This document shows positions 47,501 to 58,500 of a DNA stretch of 64,000 bases, piece after piece (position 1 is the stretch's first letter; each line of letters begins with the position of its first letter). A program made the translations under genes and the position numbers. The notes under the pieces are model-generated. The model saw nothing but the letters and a program-made list of their open reading frames with translations. It was not told the DNA's origin and made no database searches. The DNA comes from Marisa cornuarietis (lineage: Eukaryota; Mollusca; Gastropoda; Architaenioglossa; Ampullariidae): assembly GCA_004794655.1 (NCBI GenBank), contig SMMW01000622.1, forward strand, positions 6,385,501-6,449,500, given 5' to 3'.

Positions 47501-48513
47501 TTTGTGGGAGTAAAAGATGACTTAGCGGACACGCCTCCCTGTTTGGAGTTCATAAACATTGTTTAGTAATCCCAAAAAGGATTTACCGGCACATGACGAT
47601 GTAGTAAGTGTGAAATAGAATCTTTCGTTGTGTGTTTATGTTACATTTTATACAACCTATTAAATGTGAATACATTAAATAAAATATAAGTAATCATTCT
47701 TGCTAAATAAAATTGTGCACGTTTTAAAACGTTTCGATTCTGCGATCTCATGTGTATATAAATATATTCCCCTCGAGTGCTTTCGCTTTGAAGCTCAAGA
47801 AAGATTTCATCTAACATGCAAGATTAGACTGCTCATGAACCTCTCAGTATTTTGCTCCAGTGTTAAATTCGGGAATTGAGTGCTATGCCTCTACCTTAGT
47901 TTATGCGGTGTACGATTAAGGCCAAAATGCATCAGATCCGGGTACGAGCAGAGAGGCGTTATGAACTTGACATCTATGGTTATGCATAACGTTAATAAGA
48001 AGCGATTCCACTAAGTGTCATTTACAAAACAAGTAAGGAGCTTTTTTATGAAGTCAAGTAGTTGAGAAAGTCATTTAAAATATACCTCAAAGTGTGTATT
48101 TACAGTTAACCAGTTAAACCTTATTCTTAAACTTAAAACACCATAGTGGGAAATTAAAGGGAACAAACTTCATGGACTTTCTGAAACGGTTGAAGTGTGA
48201 AAAAAGATAACACTATATACCATAATATTTTTCATTAGCAACTAAATGCAATCAAGCAGTTATATTCACTTAATATTCACTTATTCAAAGATAGCAGTAG
48301 AAGAGTGACAGTAATGTAGAATTTGAAGAATCCTTTTAATTAAAGTTCTGTCTGTAAAATGTAAAAAAGTTAATATCATGTCAAAATAAAAACTAAGTGT
48401 TAATTCCAACTACAGCTACAACTATAAGTACAATTATAATTATAGATACTTAAATGTGCAAATATGTCAGAAATGTGTAAACTGCTAACATCTTTGCTGC
48501 TGATTACAATGAA

Positions 48514-48571
48514 CATTGGTTGATTGCAACATGTGTATATCATCATATATGCATGTTGCAATCAACCAATG
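48514..48571. repeat. perfect 20-bp inverted repeat 28 bp before the LMTK ATG
   Basis: CATTGGTTGATTGCAACATG (48514-48533) is followed after 18 bases by its exact reverse complement (48552-48571). The inner bases extend the pairing imperfectly (TGTATAT against ATATATG), leaving a very small loop. In RNA this would be a stable hairpin of about 58 nt in the 5' UTR, or in an upstream intron if CTCAG just before the ATG acts as an acceptor. Confidence 0.9.
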
Positions 48572-48599
48572 TCTGTTTAATCAATAAGCTCAGCACTAT

Positions 48600-48990
48600 A
48601 TGCTCTCATTCGCGATAGGTGGGTTAAACCAACAGAATGTGAGTGGTTTATTTGAAGAAGCCATAACCATGGTCTTTGACACTCTGCAAGTGACATGGAT
48701 TGCAGCACTTGGACTGCCTTGCAGTGTTATCTTCACTGCTCTGTCCTGTTTGTTCTGTTTCAAGAAAAAGAATGGCTTCTCTGTGAGTTCATTATACACA
48801 TTTTATATCAATAAATATATTTCCATAACATTTGAAACAGTAAGATACAATATCTAACTAACTTTATTTTGAGAATATTTGTTTTTCATTTTTTTATGTT
48901 TTAATATAATTTCATTGTAGATAGATAAACTGGCTTATATGTTCACTGGACAAATAGAAACTATGAGTATCTGCACAAACTTCAGAGCAG

Positions 48991-49023
<33 letters not shown>

Positions 49024-49599
49024 CACAGCGGGCTGCACAGACTTCCGTTTCATATTAAGAGATAGCAACAGTAACATGTATTTAAGTATGCCAAAGGATG
49101 ATAATTAGTGGCCTAGTTCTCATCTCTTGTTTTAAGGCACCATCTCCTAAAATTTACATTTATATAAGCTCCTGCTATTTAAAACTGGAAAGCCAGGCAG
49201 TGTTCACTTCCTTTTTTCTGTATTTTTAAGTTTATCCTGTATGTGAAAGTTGTTTTTTGTTCATTTATAGATCCTGAAGTATGGTAACCTCATATGCAGC
49301 CATGTGTTAACTTTGATCAGTCACTGATTTGCCAAGTTATTGTTGTAATACTAATAGTGTAATGTTTTCACGTCTTTCTTTGTATTAGAATTTTACTAGC
49401 AATGCAAACACTGGAGGCAGCCAGGGACATCATAACACAACCTTCACCCTGGAAATGCCAGAGGCTGAAGAGGATGCAACATCCCAGACAGTGACTATTG
49501 ATCCCCTTCCAGACATTTCATCCAGGATCAAAGGTCCTCTGCGACCAAGAATTGTCAGTTTGGATAATTCTAGTCAGAATTCATCTTTAAAACTTCTGG
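48600..49599 (+). CDS. LMTK: LMTK exons 1-2: membrane anchor and linker
   Basis: Exon 1 (48600-48782) starts MLSFAIGGLNQQNVSGLFEE and contains a hydrophobic segment VTWIAALGLPCSVIFTALSC, followed by KKKN on the cytosolic side. Exon 2 (49389-49599) encodes an unstructured linker with an acidic patch LEMPEAEEDATSQTVTIDPL. Basic residues after the membrane segment suggest that the kinase faces the cytosol, as in vertebrate LMTKs. The intron between carries a TG repeat at 48996-49023. Confidence 0.9.
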
Positions 49600-52500
49600 G
49601 TATGGTTTTAGAAAATCTTGATTTATATATGTGTAAATTTGATCAAATGCTTCAAATGCAAAAAAAAGTCTACCGTTAAAAACTAAATTAGTACAAATTT
49701 GCTCAATTTCTTTATTTTACCCAGTCTTGGTATTCTTTTAAGCTCTCAGATGAGAGGAGAGCTTACATACCTAGATCACTTTATGTAGGCATAATATGTA
49801 TGTGTGTCCATGCATGAGTGAGTGTGTGTGAGAGAGAGAAAACATACTCATATCTCAGGGCTGTTAAAAATCACTGGTGAGTTACAAGAAAAGCCTTATA
49901 ATTTATAATCCAGCTGACTGAGTGATATCATGGATGTTATAATAATAAAAATGTTTCCTTTCATAACACGGTATCACAATCCTATGGGCAAGCTCATGGC
50001 GATTTAATCATCATCGTCGTCATCTTCAATATTTAGTATGCATCTACATAAAAGTTATTAACATATTACAGCCCACCATGCTGTTCCTCGAAGTCATTTG
50101 ACGTATCTTAAAGAACTTGGCAGTGGCTGGTTTGGAAAGGTAAAGCATACACTGTAACTTTTTTTTTTTTTTTTTTTTTTTTTTTGTAAATAAAACCATT
50201 TTTGGATCTGTATTTGGCAGATACTGTCTTATACTTCCTTTGAAAGCCTTGAATACTTTGCTTCTCTTTGCAGCTTTTCTCCACTAATTGTTTAGGGAGC
50301 ATGTGTATTCTGCCTATGAAAAACTTTAATTTGGTAAATTAAAAAAAAAACTCATTTTCACTCTATCAAATCTTATTTTTTATGTGCAGTAGCAGTAATG
50401 GTATCTGAAAATAGCCTTGGATTTTATACATTGCTCTGTAGGTCATAGAGTCTAATGCAGAACAACTGATATCTGGAGTGCCCAACAGCAGAGTTGTAGT
50501 GAAGATGCTGAAAGATGATGCTTCAAAGGCAGAGCAAAAGCTTTTTATTGAGGAAGTGGCTCCATTCAGGTGAGGTGCTTCTTAGATACAGCTGCTTTTC
50601 ATGCTTATGCTTATCAATGTTCTTCATCATTTCTTGTATTTTTTTTTAACTTACCTTCTAAACTTCAAGAACAGCAGCTTGTATCATTTTGTGATTTGAC
50701 TTGTTTTAACCAAGAACAGAATGTAAAGTGTTACAAAGTCTCCTGGCTCCCTGATGTCTCCTTAAACTTCAGCCTAATTGGCCTTTCACTAATAAAGTCT
50801 TTATGCTTGGGATCTCTGTGATGCTTTAAGAGAAAGTCAGTACAGATAACACTAAGAGAAAGTAGAGAGCAAGAAGTATATATTAGTAACATGCTTCCCT
50901 CTGTTTCTATCTTGGCAAAAGATGTGTGCATGTGTGTGAACCGCATGGCATATCACCAAGTGACCTTTTGTGTTTTAGGGTCATTTTGTAACATTTTAGT
51001 GAAGCAACTGTCTCCTATGATGGCCACCTTTATTACATTAAAATGTCATCATAGATAAATTTATTGTATGTTTTGTTTGGCGTACATTGTCTGGGAACAT
51101 TCTGGGAGATGGTCATCGGCCTGCTCAGCATAAGGTCTAAATCACATTTATACATCATTTATGAATTTGTAACCTGCCTTTGTTTTTGTCTGTTCCATCT
51201 TATAGTTTATAGAAATAAAAATAATCAACAATACCATGCTCAAATTATGCATTTCAAGAAAATAACAGATTAATTATGCTAGTGAATTCTGTACTTACAG
51301 AGAGATAGAGCATACAAATGTTCTGCGTCTTTTGGGAGAATGCACAGAAATGAATCCAATGCTTATGGTACTTGAAGCTTCACCTTATGTAAGTTGATTT
51401 TGCATGCATTTGAATGACTATTTGTCCACTGCCTTATATATGAATGTCTTTAAAAAATCTGCATTGAGTAATCAGTAACAGATTTGTGCATTGGGCAGAA
51501 AAGGTGATCGATGGAAAGTTGTGGAAAATTTGACTCAGGGGAATGCAAAATGTAACATATTTAGTAGTCTTTGCCCCCTGACTGTTCTCGGGATGCAAAG
51601 GAAAGAGTAAATCTTCAAACTGCTTAACGTGAATTTAAAATTTCTTATTATAGCATAAGTTTTAGTAAACTGAATGTAGAATAAATGTATAGTTTAAAAT
51701 TATTTGTAAACTTTTCTTTCTGAAGGTAAGAACATATTGATGTTTTTCTTTCTTAAAATTTCACTTGTTGTAAGTCACTTGTTACCAGAAAGCAATATCA
51801 CTAACAATGAATTATGGAAGGAACTTTTCTTGCAGCATAACTAAGTTGCTTTAAATCAGTCTATGGTTTCTATAGGGGGATCTGAAGGAGTACCTACGCA
51901 GTCATTGTCAGGAAATGGAGTCATTGCTTCAGAAGACGAGACTATTGCAGTTTGCCACAGATGCAGCATGTGGACTTGCTTGTCTGCATCGGCATGACTA
52001 TGTGCACAAGTATGCTGCTAATCAGCCTTGAAAACATCCAATGATATCATCATTGCCATTATCATCAATCAATCATCATCATCATCTTTCTTGTTTATTT
52101 TCTAAAGCTGGGATTTGTTGTCTTTCATTTGTGGACCAGGGAGTTACAGTTAGGTGATTGGATTAGTTTTCAGAGACATTTTGTCTCAAAATTCTCACAC
52201 ACAAAAAAAGACTGGAAGACTTAGGCTGGCCCAAATATTGATTCCTGTATATATGTGATAGCGAGACATCACAGTTACCATGGTCAGCTACCTATTTTTC
52301 AGATACATTTGAAGAAGATTAAAGCTATAATTATTGTTACAGAGATTTGGCAGCCAGAAATTGCCTCATCATGGGAGATCATGTTATTAAGATTGGTGAC
52401 TATGGATTTGCTGAAGAGGTGTATCAGGTTTGTTGAAGGGCTGTGTTGATTCTTGTTCCATGTTTGTCATATATCCTTGTCAAAACTTTATTTCTGATGA

Positions 52501-55500
52501 TTAATAACTATAAAAGACATAAAGATATTGTAATTTATTTATTAAATTCTTCTTTGTTTGCATAAAGAAATATGCGAACAGTTTTCATCCTTGTTTTTTA
52601 TATCATAAATCTTAAAAGTATCTTTGATCTTGTCACCTTCAGGAGGACTACTTCAAGAGTGGTAATTACCTTCTTCCAATACGGTGGATGGCACCAGAGA
52701 CCTTGAAGAAAGAGAATGACATATGGGTTGCCTCTAACTTCTCAAAAGAATCAGATATCTGGTGAGCTTGCAGCTTGGAATGTGTCAACTAGCTTGTCCC
52801 TGCTTTGAATAGCTTTGGCACATAGGACTCTATATGTGTGTACTTTAACTCTCCTGTGTAAGCAATGAGGTTTTGTGAGGCCACCATTTTGTGTTGTTGA
52901 TTCATGTTTCTAAACTGTTGTCATCTTCCTGAGTGAGGGTTGTTAATGTGATGGCATTCTGGATTTGGAGATCATGCAGTGATGAAAAGCTAAACAAACT
53001 GGAGAATACTGGTGTGACAGAGGATAATGATAAAAACAGCAACATAGAGTTTCATAGAGTTGATATGGCAGTCACTGTGAACAATGTTCTCAAGCCAATG
53101 ATATCTGGGTGTTAAAAGTAAGAGAATGCCAGTATGTTGAGATGGATTTTACCAGCAGTAGAATATACATAGATCTTACATAGAAATGAAGCCAGTGATC
53201 TGCTAGCACCCTGATTTTTCAAATGTAGGAGGCAAGCAAGACAAGTTAGTGACATTTCTCATCAGCTACTCCTTTGCATAGATTGCAAGCTTTCCTTGCT
53301 TTTCACAGATTGAAAGCTATAGGTTAAGGTCTGGCTGGCCAGTTGACAAAGCTGCTATCAGTACTGTAGCATCGCTCAACACCTTTCTTGTAAAACTGTT
53401 GACACTTCTATCGCATTGCTCAACACTCTTTTTGTCCAGTTGGTCCACCTACATCATGGATTAGAGTCAGTTTGTTTTCACTTGTGAAAGAGTCCACAAA
53501 CATGGAGGCCTTAATAAGCCAGCTGAAACTGTGTCTTAGATACAAACGTAAACAAACAATTCATTTGCAGCCCAACATTTTTATCAGACATAATTCAAAC
53601 TGTCACCATCTATCATCTAAGCCCAATTTGCCATTTAACTTGCTTTTTCCTTTAAGCTTTGTTGTTGTTTCGTTTGTTTCAAGGTCCTTAGGAGTGTTGC
53701 TTTGGGAAATAGCAATGTTTGGGGAGCGACCCTATGATACATTGAGTGACAAAGCTGTCTTACAAGAAGTCATTGTTGAGAAGGTCTCTAAACTCCCAGC
53801 ACCAGAAAAGAGCCTTCCACATTGGAACAAAATGTGAGTGTGGACTTGATTATGGAAACAGACTGTAAATTTAAGGCATGAGATGGTCAAGCAACACAGA
53901 ACATTTTTCATATTTTGCCTCTGATAAATATGTTTTGTGTGCTTGGGTTAATGGGTTGCTGAGTGGAAGTTTATGAGAAAAACTGACCACCATCTTCACT
54001 TATTTTGAGTTGTACCAGTTGACTGCTTTGAGCTCAGTGTTGTTCAAACATTCTGCTGCAGGTATGAAATTATGCAGAGTTGCTGGCAGGAAAGAAATCA
54101 GCGCACAAAGGTGGATGATTTGCATCATTTGTTGCAACAGGCAGCAGCCCAGTCTTTCAGCGTGCCTGACACAGCCATCAACGACTTTGAGACAAAGTGG
54201 ACAATCTCGATGCCTAACCAGCGTCTTCCCTCTCTTGACAGCAGCGATAATAGGAGCAGCAACTTGGTGCAGTCTTCCAGCAAAGAGTCAGAATTATTTC
54301 CTGTAGATATGAATTCCAGCTCATCTGATGCTCTTACTGAGGTTGAGTCCATCGTGAAAACTCCACCAGCATCTTTCCAGCTGACAACTGTGTCATCTGC
54401 TAAGTTGCTGCCTATATCCACTGTCCAAGTAGTAGAGGATGTGAAAGAAGTGACGAAAGGGACGAGCAAGGATGCCCCAGCCAGCATGCCTGGAGTCACA
54501 AATGCCACAGATTTAGAATTTACAGATTTTACCTCGTATGAGTCTGCTGATAATTCAACTAGAAGCCTTACAGATGTTTCAAAAGTCGTGATTAACCTGG
54601 TATCCACTGATATGTCAACAACCAACGGTAATTCAACTGAATTAGATGGGGTGGCAGAACCAATATTTAGAAGCACCATCCTCCAGACCTCTGAAGCACA
54701 AGGACCTCTGTCACACACTCATGTAGCCTCTACAGATGATAATGCCAGTTGCAATCTTTCAGTGACTCCTTTCCGACCCAAACCATCACCAAGAAAAACC
54801 AGCACACCTATGGTAAAAGAGAGCCCATCCATAGCAGACTCAACAGCCTCAACCTTTGCTACATCACCAGCCTCAACCTTTGCTACATCACCAGCCTCAA
54901 CCTCTGCTACATCACCTTCATTTTTAACAGCTCTTGCATCTTCCCAAAACACAAGCCCCAGTGAATATTACACCACAGCCAACAATAGCACCAAATCATC
55001 AGAACCAACCAGTGGGGAAATGTCAGAAGTTAGCAGTGATAGTAGTTACACTTGCTATGAGACACTGACAACAACAGCCCTAAGCTTTGATCATACTGAA
55101 GATATGGGTGAGTTTGTGTCAGGTTCCTCTACACCTCAGGCCTTGGCACAAAGCAGGAAAGACCTGTTTTCTACAAATCCTTGGGAACTGCAAGCAACAG
55201 ATGAAGCCAACATTGATGAATCCAGAGATGACAGCTTTGGAGAGTATACCTCCCCAGATTTGGAGATCTTCGATGGTTTAGAAGTCTCAACAGATGCTCA
55301 TGCAAGGGTAGATAATCCTTGCTTGCCGCAGGAGCCCACAAATGTTCCTGAGAATTTTGTGCCTGTTTTGATCACGTCTGTTGATAACAAAGCAGCCCCT
55401 GTAGATGAAGCAGGAGATACGCCATCTGTCAGCAGTCCAGCACAGGATCTAGCAGAACTTGAAAGTTTTGCTCTGGATCTTTCTCACTTGGGCAGTCCCC

Positions 55501-58500
55501 CAGATTCCATCATTTTGTCAGGCAAGTCACAGCAAGAGGCTTCCTTTTCAAGTCCAGACAGAAATTTGCAATATTCAGACTCTCAGGACTTTAACGATGA
55601 AACCACATTCCATAGACCACCAGATGATGTCATCTCTTTTAGTCCATCTGCAGAATCTAAGCATTCTGATCAGGTCAAAGAAGTATCAGATGATGCAACC
55701 GATTCCTTGTTCACAGACGAGAAGCATTCATTCGTTCACCTTGTCAGTTTTGATGGCTTAAAACCACCACTTGATCAAAAGGCTGTCTCGCTTGACCAGC
55801 ATATCAGCCTGTCCAGTGTTTCTAAAAATGACAGAGAAGTCGAACCTCCATGTCAGCAGTCTGGAGCGGCATCAGACGATTTTGACATGTGGAGTGACTT
55901 TTCTTTTTCGTCAGCAGGGTTGGGACCACCTTCAGATCCTTTCAGCAGTAAAGGAGGAATGCTTCTGGAGTCTGATGGGGCAGCAGCAGCAGCATTTCCT
56001 GGCAAGGTAGGTCAGAGTTTAAAGGTTGAGTGTCAGGAGGGTGGTGTAAGTGCATGTGAAAGTGAATCTAGTTCCTTCAGCACAGACTCAGAGAGTAGCA
56101 ACTCAGAGAGCAGCAGGGAGTATATATGTGAAGAACCTTGGGAGGAGTCATCGTCTGAATCTGCAAACTCACGTGTTGATAGTGAAGAATATGCTTTGCA
56201 GATAGCCTCTGAAATCTACCTCTCTAAAGGTTTAAAAATGGTCAGGTCTTTTGAGACCCCATCTCTGGAACCCATTCCAGAAGATCCTTTGCCGTCCATC
56301 TCAGAAGAATCTATGCCAACGCCATCAGAGACAAGTTCGCTGGATGTGAAACTTGAGGATGTGTTTGAATGGGATGACTTCATGGGGGATTCACTGGTGG
56401 GGGAGGAGCAGACTTCAGATAACTCGCCCAAGCAGAGTTTTGACATGCCTGAGTGGTCGCTTGATACAGAGAACGAAAGCATTCCTAGCAGCACCAGTGT
56501 GCATTCTCAACATTCAGCAGATCTCAGAGGAAGTGTTGGATCTGACAGTCGTAGGACTGCTTCAGGTGATAGCACACATGCACGCATCTCCCATTCGGAT
56601 ACTGAAGTTACACTGTTTGGCAGAAATCAGAATCCCAGATCATATATATCAGACTTTCTCGCAAACAGGACTAAGGGACAAACTTCCCTGACCATCACCT
56701 CTCCTGTTTACAAGCAGGACCAGATTCAGTTTTACTCTCTCTTTAAAGAGGAGTTTGATTTGGAATCAGACTCAGCATCAGAAAGCAGCAGTAGCCCAGG
56801 AAAACGTGATCTTGCACTTGAATCTGGGAGCCGGTCTCCAGCCGAGTGCAAGGTTGAGGTCAACCCACCGCATGATGAGGTACCCCTGTCAACCTTGCTT
56901 CATAGCCTTGACCCTGCAGGGAATGGGGTGAATGCCTATCCTGAGGTATGCCACACTCAATCAGCATTCAGTTACAGGCTGTTGTAGCCATTTTCCTCCA
57001 AGCATGCGTTATTGTGGTGGGTTGCCATCAAGATGTTATAGTTAACAACAGTTCTTAACCATATAAATGAGATATGCTGCTGTTGTCATAACATTTCAGT
57101 TTACTAGCTGCCATGTGCTTTATTTGTTTTGTTCCTCAAACCCATTTTGGTTTCTTAATACAGTTCCTTTCTTTATTATGATTTTTCTTTGTTCAGCTCC
57201 CATATTTTGAATTTCCCATAAAGTGTAATGCAGTTTCTTGTTTTGGCTTATGTTTGACATTGTTTGATGTAAGTTGATTTTTCTGTTGGGTTTTATTACC
57301 TGCCTTATTTGTTGGAGAATAGAACAGTTTGCAGCAGCTAAGTATGCTTCATTCATACATTAGATTCTTTTTTTTTTGGCATGGCTGAACTTAAGTCACT
57401 GATAGCAGATTTGGTTTGCACACAAATATTTTAACCTGCTGGATTTTTTTTAATCCATTAATACTGGGCTGATGGTCTGATGCCATGCACCTCATTTAGA
57501 CAAACACAAACTTAAATGTTTTATCACCCACAACATTGGCCATCAAATGAAGCCAGAAATGCATTTTTTTCTGAGAACTGAGCTATATTAACTGATTTGT
57601 GAGATGTTGTCATAACACACTTAGCGATTTTGGAATACTTTGGACTACCATTCAGTCAAAAAAGTTATAGTTGACAAACCATGTTTATTTGGCAGATAAG
57701 AATACAAAACTGTAAAGAGTGAAGTAATATCAGCTGTCAGTAGGTGTTTTGGTATTTTTGCTGTATAAAGTAAATGTTGATGAGATTTTGATTCATATTT
57801 ACAAGTAACAGGATTTTACAGGATCACTGTATCAGAGGTCCTGCCTAGTCTTAGTCTCCTAGTAGGTAGTGGCCTATTAAGAAGTAGCTAACTTCTATAG
57901 GATTTTTTAGGGCTTTTCTGCTTTCTGAATCATCACCACATGATCTGGATATTTAGTCATCTGCTTATACCTGCACTATATAGATTTTAAGGTGCTGAGC
58001 AAATGCATGTAAAGACATTTCAAGTCCCCAAGAAGATGCAAACTGTGGTCTGCCAGATTCCCAGTGCCTGATGCTTATTTCTGCAGATGAACCATAAATA
58101 GAGCTGCTTAAGAACCTCATTTCATCCTTACTTTTCAGTTTTATTCTTTTAGTAGCTTTGCTCCTGTTGCTTGCAAACTTGCAGGCATGATGAGGATTAT
58201 GAGTATAGCTAGGTTAGCTATGTAGGAAAAGAGCTAGACACAAGCACAAAGGCTCACCCAAGTCAAACAGGAAATTAAGCTCAAAGCTAAAGGTGGTGGT
58301 GGTGGTGATGATGAAGAATATAACATATTAGACATAAAACTGTCATTGGTTTGTCACAAAGCTATGCCATAAAATTGTTTTGAAGAAAGACACAATGGGT
58401 TGACCTTAATTCTGTTTAACATCACTTAAGGCCACAGTCAGTGCAAGGGCTTCCGTAATGAAGAGTATCCCACTCGGTGAAGTTATAAGCTTCAGTATAC

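Larger units (their letters stand above)
47229..48599. promoter_or_regulatory. divergent promoter region between cytohesin and LMTK
   Basis: The start codons of the two genes face away from each other across 1371 bases. The cytohesin side (47230-47560) is GC-richer with several CpGs. The LMTK side is AT-rich and contains a strong inverted repeat at 48514-48571. No TATA box is placed with confidence. An in-frame TAA 12 bases before the LMTK ATG rules out a longer unspliced start there. Confidence 0.5.

Noticed and set aside
48996..49023. GT microsatellite as a regulatory Z-DNA element
   Set aside because: Such repeats are common in animal introns; nothing here links it to regulation.
54125..54718. 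197-codon minus-strand open frame opposite LMTK exon 10
   Set aside because: It is antisense to a well-supported coding exon and reflects that exon's codon composition; no domain is visible.
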